64,000 nt of DNA from Saprospiraceae bacterium (GTDB lineage: Bacteria; Bacteroidota; Bacteroidia; Chitinophagales; Saprospiraceae): contig JADJTQ010000006.1 of NCBI GenBank assembly GCA_016711125.1, positions 124,001-188,000 on the forward strand, read 5' to 3'. The notes beneath the pieces are model-generated. The model did no database searches, was not told the origin of the DNA, and was given only the letters and a program-made list of their open reading frames with translations. The translations under genes were made by a program, and so were the position numbers. Positions 28,621-38,961 of this stretch are shown here, piece by piece (the stretch's first letter is position 1; the number at the start of each line of letters is the position of its first letter).

Positions 28621-29448
28621 ATGAATATGAAAAATTTACACACTTTTCTTGATTTCGAATATGGACCCGATGGAGATGAGATTCTCATCGAAGCACTTCA
28701 AAACGGAGCCAATCCAAATCTGCGATATGGTGACTTTTCGGAGACCTTATTACATGTAGCCGCCAGACGATATCGAACTCAAGCTTGTGAAATCCTGGTG
28801 CGATATGGAGCCGATATCAATGCAAAAACGTTGGGTGGTAAAACAGCTTATGCACATTGCATACGGAGAGGGTTTAACGATTTAGCAGAAAAACTCGCCG
28901 AACTGGGGGCAGATACCTTTTTAAACAAAGCGGATCAATTTGCCGTGGCTGTTGTCAATGGTGATCTAAATGCCTCTGCTAAAATATTGGCTGCTAATCC
29001 AGAAGTTGCAAGAACCGGCAATCCTGAAGAAGACCGCTTGCTGGCAGATGTGGCCGGTCGAAATGATGTAGCAACAGTGAAGCTATTGATCGAAGTCGGA
29101 GCCGATCTACATGCCCGGGCGTTGGATGACGGAACTCCTTTGCATCAAACAGCCTGGTTCGGGCAGCCGCAAAATGCCCGTTTACTCATTGAAGCAGGTG
29201 CTTCCATAGATGTCTTTGAATCGGTACATGGAAGCTCTCCCATCGGTTGGGTTACTCATGGTTCGCGATATTCGGGAGGCGCTGATGAACGGCGGGAGAT
29301 TTATATGGAGCTGGCTCAAATATTTTTGGAGGCCGGATGCAGTCTGCATTATCCAAACGAACCAGAAAGTGACAACTACTACCAACGATTGCTCCAAGAT
29401 GCTACCCCTGGCGTGAAAGAGGTTTTGAAACGATACTATACCAAATGA
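28621..29448 (+). CDS. Ankyrin-repeat protein
   Basis: 275 aa and cytoplasmic, with no signal. Ankyrin units are visible as ETLLHVAARRYRTQACEILVRYGADIN, GKTAYAHCIRRGFNDLAEKLAELGAD, then degenerate units and DGTPLHQTAWFGQPQNARLLIEAGASID, with a final LAQIFLEAGCSL. About six repeats cover most of the length. It would act as a protein-binding scaffold; the partner is unknown. It starts 24 bases after the peptidase remnant and is not obviously co-regulated with it. Confidence 0.85.
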   Translation: MNMKNLHTFLDFEYGPDGDEILIEALQNGANPNLRYGDFSETLLHVAARRYRTQACEILVRYGADINAKTLGGKTAYAHCIRRGFNDLAEKLAELGADTFLNKADQFAVAVVNGDLNASAKILAANPEVARTGNPEEDRLLADVAGRNDVATVKLLIEVGADLHARALDDGTPLHQTAWFGQPQNARLLIEAGASIDVFESVHGSSPIGWVTHGSRYSGGADERREIYMELAQIFLEAGCSLHYPNEPESDNYYQRLLQDATPGVKEVLKRYYTK

Positions 29449-29800
29449 TGAACTATTGAGTTTTCAACTTAAGTTTCAGTTGTCATTTTTTCGAGTATTT
29501 TCTTGAGCCCCTGATGGATTGTAGTTTCCATTAAACTTTAATGAATCGATTAGAGGTAGAATTCTGTTTTTTCTGATATGTGAAAGTTATCGCAACCGGC
29601 AGACTAGTAGCCCACAGTTGATAAGCCTGCTGAAATTGGTTTAGAGTGGCATATTCCTTTTATCATAAAGTGTTGATGAAGCTGTGGAAATATGTAATAA
29701 CTTGGGGAAGTCAAAAAACCATCGCTGAGGGAGCAGATCGCCATAGGGGCTGCACAACGCCAGTTAATTGTCCTTTTTTTAAACCTAGATAGAGAAGACT
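29449..29800. other. Gene-free stretch
   Basis: About 350 bases between the ankyrin and CHRD genes. I see no reading frame, RNA gene or strong repeat in it. Confidence 0.4.
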
Positions 29801-30538
29801 ATGAAAGAATTCTACGCTTATTTTCGAGAACTGACGAAACATTTTTTGCTCTCGGTAATTTGCCTTGTAGTTGCATATGATGCGAACGCACAGGATTACA
29901 GTGCCAACCTATCGGGTGGTAATGAATCTCCCCCAAATGCCTCTGCCGGCACTGGTCTAGCGGTTGTGACGATCGTTGGTAACACGATGAGGATACAAGC
30001 CTCATTTAGTGGGCTCTCCGGAATGACCACAGCAGCTCATATTCATGCTGAAACAGCTGTGGCGGGGACTGGCACGGCAGGGGTTGCAACGACAACGCCC
30101 TCTTTTGTAGGTTTTCCGGCAGGTGTAACTTCTGGTGCAATGGATCAGACCTACGACATGACCCTTGCTTCGAGTTATAACGCATCTTACATTACTGGTC
30201 ATGGAGGGACCACAGCTTCTGCTTTTGAAGCACTGAAAGCAGCTCTAAACGAGGGCAAAGCTTATTTCAATATTCATAGTGGTGATTATCCCGGAGGTGA
30301 AATCAGAGGATTTCCATTGATCTGTAATACAATTATTACTCTTAATCAACCGACAATTCCCGCTAGTAACTATCAAGCTTCTAATTCGATCACAGCTTCG
30401 GGAATGATAGGAAGTGGTAGTTCGGTTGTCTTTAAAGCAGGTAGTCAAATCGAGCTGTTACCTGAGTTTTCGGTGGAAAATGGAAGCGATTTTTTGGCCT
30501 TTATCGCCAATTGCTCGGATCCTGCTGCCAAACCATGA
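29801..30538 (+). CDS. Secreted CHRD-domain protein with coathanger-like tail
   Basis: 245 aa. The N-terminal signal (HFLLSVICLVVAYDANAQ) is followed by a CHRD domain at residues ~28-165: YSANLSGGNESPPNASAGTG, AAHIHAE, then YFNIHSGDYPGGEIRG. Residues ~170-240 (SNSITASGMIGSGSSVVFKAGSQ...LLPEFSVENGSDFLAFI) resemble the 3-coathanger-stack domain of Bacteroidota surface proteins. CHRD domains occur in extracellular proteins, and their ligand is unclear. A promoter was not recognised upstream. Confidence 0.85.
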   Translation: MKEFYAYFRELTKHFLLSVICLVVAYDANAQDYSANLSGGNESPPNASAGTGLAVVTIVGNTMRIQASFSGLSGMTTAAHIHAETAVAGTGTAGVATTTPSFVGFPAGVTSGAMDQTYDMTLASSYNASYITGHGGTTASAFEALKAALNEGKAYFNIHSGDYPGGEIRGFPLICNTIITLNQPTIPASNYQASNSITASGMIGSGSSVVFKAGSQIELLPEFSVENGSDFLAFIANCSDPAAKP

Positions 30539-30618
30539 AATATGGATCTAAGAGCCAAACATCAGGCTTGAACTATATTCCTTAAAAGTATTTAGGCAGC
30601 TTTCATAAATAATGAAAA

Positions 30619-31728
30619 ATGAAATTATTATTGTTCAATCATTTTCTACTATTCTTTGGCATCATTTATTCCCACAATAATTATGCACAAACTGACGATG
30701 ATTTGATCGAATACCAGAGTTTATTTAATGCGAATATGCAGGAAGGTGTTTCGTGTTATCGAATACCAGCCATAGTGACCGCTCCCAACGGTGATCTGAT
30801 CGCGGCCATTGATGAGAGGGTACCATCATGCGGTGATTTAAAGTTTAGCAGAGATATTAATATTGTAATCAGGCGTAGCAGTGATGGTGGAAAATCATGG
30901 TCGGAAATAGAAACTATCGTCGATTATCCTTTGGGTCAATCGGCATCTGATCCTTCGATGATCGTTGATCAAGTGACTGATGAAATATTCCTCTTTTATA
31001 ATTACATGGATCTCGATAAGGAAAAAGACATTTACTATTTACAATTTATTAAAAGTCGGGATAATGGAGTCTCCTGGACTGCTCCGATCGATATTACTTC
31101 ACTAATTTCAAAGCCTGAATGGCATCATGATTTTAAATTTATTACTTCAGGAAGGGGCATTCAAACTCATTCGGGAAAATTGTTACACACCATGGTTAAT
31201 TTGGAGCATGGCCTCCATCTGTTCGAAAGCAATGACCATGGAAAGACTTGGTCATTGATTGATACACCAATTGAGCCAGCAAATGAAAGTAAAGTAATCG
31301 AACTTGCTGATGGTACCTGGATGATCAATAGCAGGATTGAGGGTCAGGGACTACGATATGTCCACACCTCTTCAGATCAGGGTATAACCTGGACTAGCCG
31401 TCCTGACTCAACATTGGTAGATCCAGGCTGTAACGCAAGTATTATTCGATATACTTCTGTGAAGGATGGTGCAGGTTTCAATAGGTTGATATTCTCCAAC
31501 CCAAACTCGAGTCAAGACCGGGAAAATATGACCGTACGAATTAGCTACGATGAAGGGGTGAGCTGGTCTCCCGGAAAGACCATTTTTAAAGGTAGTTCAG
31601 CATACTCGTCACTTTGCGTTCTTGCCAATGGAGATATTGGTTTGTTTTTCGAAAAAGACAATTATCAGGACAATGTTTTTGTGAGGTTTTCCTTGGAATG
31701 GTTGACCGATGGTCAGGATAAATACTAG
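30619..31728 (+). CDS. Exo-alpha-sialidase (BNR/Asp-box family)
   Basis: 369 aa. The signal peptide is LLLFNHFLLFFGIIYSHNNYAQ. The arginine-triad entry motif appears as CYRIPAIVTAPNGDLIAAIDER, with the YRIP form of FRIP. Asp boxes follow: SSDGGKSW, SRDNGVSW, SNDHGKTW, SSDQGITW and SYDEGVSW. This organisation is that of six-bladed GH33-like sialidases, which release terminal sialic acids from glycoconjugates outside the cell. Enzymes of this fold can act on related sugars, so the substrate is inferred. It is probably co-transcribed with nothing else. Confidence 0.85.
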   Translation: MKLLLFNHFLLFFGIIYSHNNYAQTDDDLIEYQSLFNANMQEGVSCYRIPAIVTAPNGDLIAAIDERVPSCGDLKFSRDINIVIRRSSDGGKSWSEIETIVDYPLGQSASDPSMIVDQVTDEIFLFYNYMDLDKEKDIYYLQFIKSRDNGVSWTAPIDITSLISKPEWHHDFKFITSGRGIQTHSGKLLHTMVNLEHGLHLFESNDHGKTWSLIDTPIEPANESKVIELADGTWMINSRIEGQGLRYVHTSSDQGITWTSRPDSTLVDPGCNASIIRYTSVKDGAGFNRLIFSNPNSSQDRENMTVRISYDEGVSWSPGKTIFKGSSAYSSLCVLANGDIGLFFEKDNYQDNVFVRFSLEWLTDGQDKY

Positions 31729-31999
31729 TCACCGTATTCATTGGCAATATACTGAGGGTTAAAAAAACAATCGCCAAGGTAAGAGAGAGATGATGCATTC
31801 TATTGGGATCGCCAAGTATTTTTTGAGCTGAATGTTTTCCGAATTGTCTTTGCATAAGTTGGAAATTTAAATTGAATTATTTTTTTATCAATATTAAGTT
31901 ACAAGTGCAGAGAGGAGGAACCAGAGCAGGGGCTATTGCAACTCCAGCCAAGCTCGTCATTGTGATCTAATAGAATCAAAGTCAAGACTTAAATACTGT

Positions 32000-33241
32000 A
32001 TGGAGTATGCAAATCTCTCTCAGACTAAAGTCTTCTTTGTGGAAGGCTCATCGGCATCAAGTAAATCTTTTATCTTGCAAAGGATGCCAATGGAGAGTTT
32101 TAGTCATATTAATGCCGCACTCATGCTTGAGTCAATGACGGAAAGCGTACTTATCACAACCGCTGACCTTCGGGCTCCAGGACCATTCATTCTCTATGTC
32201 AATGCGGCTTTCGAAACAATGACCGGTTGGAGCCGGGAGGAAGTTTTGGGTAAGAGTCCTAGATTATTGCAGGGCCCTAAAACCGAGTTGGGCATTTTTC
32301 AGGATCTGAGTGAAAAACTGGAGAAAGGCCAGGTTTGGCATGGGAGGACGGTCAACTACCGGAAAGATGGCTCCGAATTTCGCATGGAATGGTCGATCAC
32401 TCCAGTCAGGAATGAACAAGGAATGATCCATCAGTATCTAGCGGTGCAAAAAGAAGTCACCGAAGTTGTGAGGATGGAAAAGATGTTGCAGGAATCAAGG
32501 GAAGCCGAAAAGAGACGATTGCAAGAGATTGAACGGTCTAAACGCAGACTCAATAAATTGATTGATACCCAAAAACAGACGTTATCCCTTTTTACGAAAT
32601 ATGTCCCTGCAGCGATTGTGAAAAAGGCCTTGGCGGAAAATAGTACGGAAAATATCATGATCAGTGAAAAAGTAGAAGCTGCACTTCTATTTTGTGATAT
32701 ACGTGATTTTACCGCGATGATCGATGGTCTCAGCCCGGACGGGGTAGTCAAGGTGTTAAATGTCTATTATTCGTTTATGTCGGAGGTGATCAGTGATTAC
32801 AATGGCCAGATTATCCAATTTGTAGGAGATGAGATCTTTGTGGCGTTTGGGGTTCCCAATTCAATTACTGATCCTGAAATCTCGGCGGTTCATTGCGCCA
32901 TTGCAATGAAGAAGAGGTTAAAAGATATCAATAACGAGTTAAAGGAGATTCTTGAGAAAGCTATGTGTGTTGGTATCGGCATTAATTTCGGATCTGTCAT
33001 TGCCGGTAATTTGGGGTCGAATGATAAACTGTCATATTCGATTACTGGAAGCGAAGTAGTAGTCGCTAAAAGAATTGAATCGCTCAGCCGGGGTCTTGAA
33101 AATATTATTTTGATCAGTCAGTCTATGTTCGAAAAAGTCAAACAAGTCACCCTCACCGAAAACTGGCGAAAGATCAAAATCAAAGGTAAGGAGAAGAAGA
33201 TAAGAGTCTATCAGGTGTTGGAACCGAGGATTAAATCGTGA
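32000..33241 (+). CDS. PAS - class III nucleotide cyclase
   Basis: 413 aa. Residues ~35-160 form a PAS/PAC domain (LYVNAAFETMTGWSREEVLGKSPRLLQGP, RKDGSEFRMEWSITPVRNEQG). A coiled coil (~160-205) leads to the cyclase domain with metal Asp residues in FCDIRDFT and FVGDEIFVAFG. The position of the transition-state Asn is Val: GSEVVVAKRIES instead of the usual VNxAxR, with Arg kept. The purine-selecting Lys is Gln (IIQFVGD). It may be a weak or altered cyclase, or one specialised in another product. The first 30 residues look non-conserved, so ATG 32084 (MPMESFSH) may be the real start. Confidence 0.8.
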   Translation: MEYANLSQTKVFFVEGSSASSKSFILQRMPMESFSHINAALMLESMTESVLITTADLRAPGPFILYVNAAFETMTGWSREEVLGKSPRLLQGPKTELGIFQDLSEKLEKGQVWHGRTVNYRKDGSEFRMEWSITPVRNEQGMIHQYLAVQKEVTEVVRMEKMLQESREAEKRRLQEIERSKRRLNKLIDTQKQTLSLFTKYVPAAIVKKALAENSTENIMISEKVEAALLFCDIRDFTAMIDGLSPDGVVKVLNVYYSFMSEVISDYNGQIIQFVGDEIFVAFGVPNSITDPEISAVHCAIAMKKRLKDINNELKEILEKAMCVGIGINFGSVIAGNLGSNDKLSYSITGSEVVVAKRIESLSRGLENIILISQSMFEKVKQVTLTENWRKIKIKGKEKKIRVYQVLEPRIKS

Positions 33242-33650
33242 GCACCGAATAATTATTGGGGGTAGCTATTTAGATCGAGCATTCAAATAACCATGGTTCG
33301 TGAATATAAAGACCTGGACAGGGGCCTTGATTAGGCAAGAAATTGGACCCTGGATTGTCCCCGATCCAGATTATCAGGTTAAATCGCCACCACCTTCGGA
33401 TTATTGACTTAATTATTACTTTAAAAGCATGAGTCCATTTATTATTTAGAAACCCGGGTATGCACCTAATATGCAAAGAGGTTCAATCGCTCTGGCAGCG
33501 GGGTCTTTACCCATATCTACTTACTCCCATCCATATCCAAATAGATTAATAATTTTACTCAACTCTCTTTTGGCATCCTTTTCATTTCCGCAAATTAAAA
33601 TCGAGGGTCTTACCGACTACCCGGGATCAACCATTTTTTGACTGCAGACT
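33242..33650. other. Gene-free stretch between convergent genes
   Basis: About 400 bases between convergent cyclase and SelO genes. Short frames in it have no recognisable content. Terminators are expected here, but no stem with a following T-run was clear. Confidence 0.4.
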
Positions 33651-35223
33651 TTACGAACTGCATGACAACATAGAACATCCGACCTTATGACGAGCCCATT
33701 CAGGACGCTTGGCAAACCATGTTTCATGGCGGGGTTGTTCGTCATATGGCTTTTGAGTAATTGATGTATCTCATCGATTAGTGAATAATCTCCCTGATCG
33801 GCCTGATCAATCGCCAATTGTGCCATGTAGTTTCTCAGTACGTATTTGGGGTTGACGGATTCCATTTGCTTCCTGCGATTAGCATCAATTACTCCTTCTT
33901 GGGTTAATCGGACCATATAGTGATCAAACCAGGTTTGCCAATTTTTTGGACACCATCATCAAGCAGCGAAGGTTGGTAAAATGCTTTATCGATTAATCGA
34001 ATGAATTGTTCAAAAGAAGAGCCAATTTCCAACTGACCCAATTGGCGATAAAAAATCGTCATATCGGTCTCCATACTTTGCAGATTATTTTCTAAATCAG
34101 CAATTAATTGTACATCGCTCGATTCCTCTTTGTTCAATCCTAATTTTCGCCGCATCATCGCTGCATATTTTATAAAAAACTGGTTTTTATATTCATCTAA
34201 AATGGATTGTAATGCTACCTGATCATTTACCAGTGGAAAAATGGCATTGGCCAGTTGAGTGAGATTCCAAAGTGCGATACCGGGTTGATTGCCGTATTGA
34301 TACCGTTTCGTGTTTTTATCCGTCGTATTAGGAGTCCAGTCTGGCTCATAGCCTTCAAGCCACCCATATGGGCCGTAGTCTATGGTGAGACCTAAAATGG
34401 ACATATTATCAGTGTTCATTACCCCATGCACAAAACCTACCCGTTGCCAATCTATGACCATATCCAGCGTGCGGGATACCACTTCACTAAAGAATTGGAC
34501 GTAACCTTCTTTTTTGTCAGGCTCAAGGTGAGGATAAAAATGCCGGATTGTATAGTCGGTCAGCAACCTTAAATTTGTTTCATCGCTTCGGGCTGAAAAT
34601 ATCTGGAAATTGCCAAACCGGATGAAACTCGGGGCCACTCTGCACACAACTGCCCCTTTTTCGTAAGCTGCATTGCCGTCGTACAACATGTCACGCATCA
34701 CTTGATCTCCCGTGAGCATGACAGAAAGTGACCTGGTGGTTGGTACTCCCAAATGGAACATCGCTTCGCTGCACAGATGCTCGCGAATCGAAGAGCGTAA
34801 CACCGCCAGACCATCGGCAGAACGTGCATAAGGAGTCTCTCCGGCGCCTTTAAGTTGTAACGCCCAACGCTGGCCTTCATGCACTACTTCTCCAAGATTG
34901 ATGGCCCGGCCGTCGCCCAGTTGACCAGCCCAATGGCCAAATTGATGACCACCATAACACATAGCATAAGGCTCGGTACCGGCGATTAGTTTTGCCCCGG
35001 AAAAAATTGGGGCAAAATCAGGGTCCATCCGATCTTGCGGGTCTAACCCTATGGCACTCAGCATTTCATCAGACACATGCATTATCACCGGTTTGGACGG
35101 TACCCGAGGTGTGACGTACGAAAAGCAAGCCTGATGAACTTGCCGTCGATAGTTTTCCCGGACGGGATCAGCCGGTAACTCTTTATTGAAGGTATCGTTT
35201 AAGTTTAGTTGAATCATGCACAA
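33651..35223 (-). CDS. selO: SelO/YdiU pseudokinase-fold AMP transferase, two frameshifts
   Basis: About 524 aa when reconstructed, the usual family length. Recognisable blocks are GHQFGHWAGQLGDGRA, LQLKGAGETPYAR.ADG.AVLRSSIREHLCSEAM, GVPTTRSLS, and HGVMNTDNMSILGLTIDYGPYGW, then NPKYVLRNYMAQ.AI. The end, in a third frame, is DEQPRHETWFAKRPEWARHKVGCSMLSCSS. SelO AMPylates proteins in redox responses, and the C-terminal CSxxSCSS-like tail holds the selenocysteine/Cys position of the family. One base is missing in the T6 run 33942-33947 and one near 33748-33750. Both shifts fall in conserved sequence. Confidence 0.9.
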
Positions 35224-35371
35224 TCGTGTTTGGAAAGAATCAAAACTTGTTCAAAGTAATAAATAGATGAATGGTAGCTATTGTTGCGAATCAACTGGTC
35301 AGCAATAGACAATCGACGGGACCCCATGATAATCAATATTAAACCAAATTAGCTTTCGAACATTTTAGCTT

Positions 35372-36322
35372 CTATTGCCAGGTCAGATTTTTGCGCTCAT
35401 TCCAATATTCGATCGGATTTACTTTTAATCTCTGTAATTGATCGATTTCGTCGCTGGTCAATCTGAATGAGAGAGCCTTCATGTTTTGATGTAGCTGGCT
35501 GACTTGGTTGGCGCCACTTAATACAGTGTGCGGGTGTATGCTGTCGATGACAAATCTCAAAGCAATCGCATCGACACCGACTTTATATTTTCGGGCAAGT
35601 TCTTCGCAAATCTGATAATTCTTTTCATAATGAGGATAATTCGGATTGCGAAATACCCTTCCGTTTGCCATCGCTTCTTTGATGATCAGTCGGAGGCCCG
35701 AAGTATTAAATAGTGGAATGATTTCTTGTAGTTGTTGGTCAAAAAGATTATAGGTTACCTGAAAAGTGTCGAAAAGAACTTTTCGATCAAATATAACCTC
35801 CGATGCTGCAAGGATGACGTCATTTTGATTGGTTCCGCTGGTCGTAATGCCAATCCGTAAATTATATTCTTCTTTAATTGCTGCTAATCGATGGATAACT
35901 TCCCGGTTTTGCAGAATGCCGGTTTCGAAGGTGGCTGAATGTACCTGATAGGTACTTAAATAGGGCAGGAGTTTTTTAGAATTTGCAAATTGTTCGTTTA
36001 ATTTGACCAAGCGGTGATCCTTTACTTCATGGATCAAGGCGTCCGGGTTAAAATCAGCGGTGTATGTGTAGCCCCATTTGGTAGCCACTTCGACATCGGG
36101 ATCATTTTGATGAGATAACCATTTGCTCATCATTTCTTCGGCGATGCCATATCCCGGTGCGGTGTCAAAGTAACGGATCCCGATGTCATAGGCTTTCTGA
36201 ATAACCTCAATCGACTCCAATTTGAATTTTGTCAATTTAAACACAGAGGTTTTTTGTTCTGACTTAAGATTAATGTATTGAGGTCTTCCAATGGCGGCAG
36301 TACCAAATCCAATGGCAGTCAT
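35372..36322 (-). CDS. Aldo/keto reductase
   Basis: 316 aa with no signal. Family landmarks are GFGTAAIGRPQYI at the start, YDIGIRYFDTAPGYG (Asp/Tyr of the active site), ATKWGY (Lys) and the QVHSATFETG region. Towards the end are GLRLIIKEAMANGRVF, VDAIALRFVIDSIHPHTVLSGA and SQLHQNMKAL. The NADPH-dependent (alpha/beta)8 barrel reduces or oxidises carbonyl groups. The closest subgroup appears to be the oxidoreductases acting on sugars (L-fucose/galactose dehydrogenase type), but the substrate is not fixed by sequence. Confidence 0.85.
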   Translation of the reverse strand: MTAIGFGTAAIGRPQYINLKSEQKTSVFKLTKFKLESIEVIQKAYDIGIRYFDTAPGYGIAEEMMSKWLSHQNDPDVEVATKWGYTYTADFNPDALIHEVKDHRLVKLNEQFANSKKLLPYLSTYQVHSATFETGILQNREVIHRLAAIKEEYNLRIGITTSGTNQNDVILAASEVIFDRKVLFDTFQVTYNLFDQQLQEIIPLFNTSGLRLIIKEAMANGRVFRNPNYPHYEKNYQICEELARKYKVGVDAIALRFVIDSIHPHTVLSGANQVSQLHQNMKALSFRLTSDEIDQLQRLKVNPIEYWNERKNLTWQ

Positions 36323-36462
36323 TGGTAATTATTTCGTGATGAGATTAAAAAATTGACAAAATTACTCATTTCAGCTTTTGACCAGATCTAAAGCCAATTT
36401 AAGACAAATCAGGGCTGCTAATCCGAGTTGCAGAGCCGGCGTTTTGGTCTGTACCTTCGATA

Positions 36463-36740
36463 TTATTTGCTAGGCTTAAAAGATACTTTGCAATGCTGAC
36501 AGACCAGATTTTCATCTTCATTTTGCAGTCTAATGTCACTGAGGTTTTTATCCACATAATCTTGTATCCAACCTTTTTCAAACTAATGTGATCCAGGTCA
36601 ATCCCTTCATTTTTGATGGCCTCATAAAACTTTCCGCTGTATTGTTGGGTACCCCAGCAATTGGGACAATAACCTTCGGGACTATCTTTTCCCTGATTAT
36701 TACCAAGAAGCACATTTTTAATCGATTCGATGATGGTCAT
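36463..36740 (-). CDS. Small zinc-ribbon-like protein, one frameshift
   Basis: About 92 aa after correcting one missing base in the T5 run 36574-36578. It has two CxxC pairs, YCPNCWG near residue 25 and VCQHCK near residue 83, spaced like a zinc ribbon. The sequence between them is GKFYEAIKNEGIDLDHISLKK...GWIQDYVDKNL. I have seen this type only as an unnamed short protein in Bacteroidota. It could bind metal or nucleic acid. It stands alone on the minus strand. Confidence 0.65.
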
Positions 36741-36789
36741 AATTTTAACTATTTTCTAATGATTCAAATGTCTCTTTTAATTTTTAAGT

Positions 36790-36830
36790 CCCGAGACCTC
36801 CAAGGGGTCACGACCCATTGGAGGCCTTTG
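36790..36830. repeat. Hairpin repeat of the GACCTCC type
   Basis: GACCTCCAA and TTGGAGGCC pair over 7-8 bases around a loop containing GGGTCACGACCC, itself palindromic. Similar GAGGTC/GACCTC units appear near 41840. It lies between two minus-strand genes and could act as a terminator of the TMTC-like or zinc-ribbon gene. Confidence 0.45.
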
Positions 36831-36906
36831 AGACTGTCAGATGTTTTTCGAATTGCTAAGATAAAAAGTTATTTCTCATCGATTGCAAATGAAAGTATTC
36901 CCTGAG

Positions 36907-38716
36907 TTATCGAGTCCCAAACGCAGGTTTCAGATCTTGCAAGGCTTGATTTTCCGGGTCAAGTGCGATCGCTTTGTCGATCGTCGAGATGGCTTCCTGA
37001 GGCTGTTGCGCCTGGTGATAAGCGGCAGCCAGACTGGTGAGTGCATCGATGTTTTTGGGTTTAGACCGGAGAACGATCAATAAGTCACGAATGGAGGTTT
37101 CAGTGTCTTTAAGGTTGTTGAGATAGATGTTGGCCCTTTTAATCAGAGCCGTCGGATGTCCGTGATCTATTTGCAGGGCTTGAGTGTAGCTGGCGATTGC
37201 TTGATCGGGCAAATTAAGACCCAGATAGCTGTCACCTTCGTTGACAAATAGTTGAGCATCGGGCTGGACTAACTTCTTAGCGGTTTCTATCACTTTCAGC
37301 GCTTCCTGATACTTTTGGGCCATTAGCAGACTATAGGATTTGTTGTCGTAGAAATAAACATTGTGTCCCACCGTGAGGATGCCCCTATCGGCATATTCAA
37401 TTGCTTTATCCAATTGCTCTTCAAAAATGTAGTGATTCGTGATGTTGACGTAGGCCACAAAGTTGTACGGATATTTCTTGATCACGTCCAGCCAAAGCGA
37501 TTCGGAACTATTCCAAACTTTCGTTCGATTAAAGGTTATCAATGCAAAAATAATAATGACAAGAGTGAGTAAAGTCGCAAAGTGAGGTTTCGATTTTAAC
37601 CAAAATTGATGGTTGGACAAGTTGCTATATCCAGATGCCATGAGAAAAAATAATCCCAGATAAGGCAAATAGGTATAACGCTCGGCATGCATGCTCATGC
37701 CTACCGGTAGTATTTGCAATACCGGAAATATAGTTAAAATGAAAAAACTGAGTCCAAAAAATGCGACCCGGTTTTTGCGAAAACTTCGAGCCAAGCAACC
37801 AAAAAAATAGTAAACCAAATATCGGTAATAGGTAATAGTATCCCGGCCAATCCAGCCCTTCAGGATACGGATGCAAAGCCGACAGATTAATGGGTAAAAC
37901 TGATTTTAATACGTAGATAAACAAACCGAGATTGCTCACGATTAGTCGATCCATAAGTCCTAATTGAATCATTGTTAATGCCTCATTTTGTGCTTTAATA
38001 GCCAGTAGTCCAAATAAAAAAGACCCAATAAAAATAGGACCCAGATTTATGAGCAGGGTTTTAAAACTGGATTTTTGGTGCCAGAAATGCAGGAGCAATA
38101 AGACCAGGGGCAAGGTGACCGCCTGTGCCTTTGACAGTAGAGAAAAAATAAACAGAAAAAGAGTCAGCAAATAATATTTTTTCTGTCCAAGTTCCAGAAA
38201 GCTGAGATAGGTGATCATTGCCAATAGATAAAAAAAGACATAGAGCACATCTTTGCGTTCAGAGATCCAACAGACTGACTCCACATGCATCGGATGAATG
38301 GCAAAGAGGAGGCTGGTAACGGTGGCGATAACCACATCTTTTGCTGAGAAGCGGTAAAAAAAGAAAAACACCAATATCGTATTTAAAAGGTGTATTAAGA
38401 TGTTAGTGCCTATGTATCCGATGGGATCTAGTTTGAAGATGGCAAAATTAATCGCAAAAGACAATTCTGTAAGTGGATGATAATTGCCGATTAGAGACCG
38501 CATCGGATCAAACATTTCTTGAATGTGCTCAAGATCGAGGGCCTGAATAGTCCGGTTTTCTTCGATATAGGATTCGTCATCCCAATTTACAAAATCGGCA
38601 TCCAATGCAGGGATAAAGACAAGTAAAGTAAAGATCAACACAGACACCAAAGGCCAGCGGTAGCTGTGGTTTGCTGTGACGACTTTTGTTTTATTCTCTT
38701 TTTTATCTTTGGTCAT
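36907..38716 (-). CDS. TMTC-like multi-pass membrane protein with TPR tail, one frameshift
   Basis: About 602 aa when reconstructed. The first ~390 residues contain about ten hydrophobic segments and lumenal motifs typical of O-mannosyltransferase-like TMTC proteins: ADFVNWDDESYI, NYHPLTELSFAINF, HLLNTILVF, AIHPMHVESVCWISERKDVL. The last ~220 residues are TPRs (NEGDSYLGLNLPDQAIASYTQAL, EAISTIDKAIALDPENQ). One extra A in the A run 37801-37807 (plus strand) splits the frame at the end of the membrane part. In animals such proteins add mannose to secreted proteins; the bacterial role is inferred from topology only. Confidence 0.8.
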
Positions 38717-38865
38717 TAGCTAATGATCTGCTAATACCACAAATTATGATTTCCTCTGGTACCAAGATACTGTTGAGCTGTAATTCGGAAATTATCGAAG
38801 ATAAAATTTTAGATTCCACAGGTGAGCATAGAAGGCTTCGTGCTGAATCCTTTGCATATCCAACA

Positions 38866-38895
38866 TGAGGCAATGGTGTGCGCCATTGTGCCTCA
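38866..38895. terminator. Hairpin downstream of the decarboxylase gene
   Basis: TGAGGCAATGG and CCATTGTGCCTCA pair over 11 positions with a two-base bulge and a 6-base loop. It lies about 70 bases beyond the stop of the minus-strand decarboxylase. It could terminate that transcript, though no clear T-run follows. Confidence 0.4.
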
Positions 38896-38961
38896 GTAAG
38901 AATCGTCTGGCATTCATCTCTGATGACTTTATGGAGAATCAAAGATCCAAAAGGGTTACCA

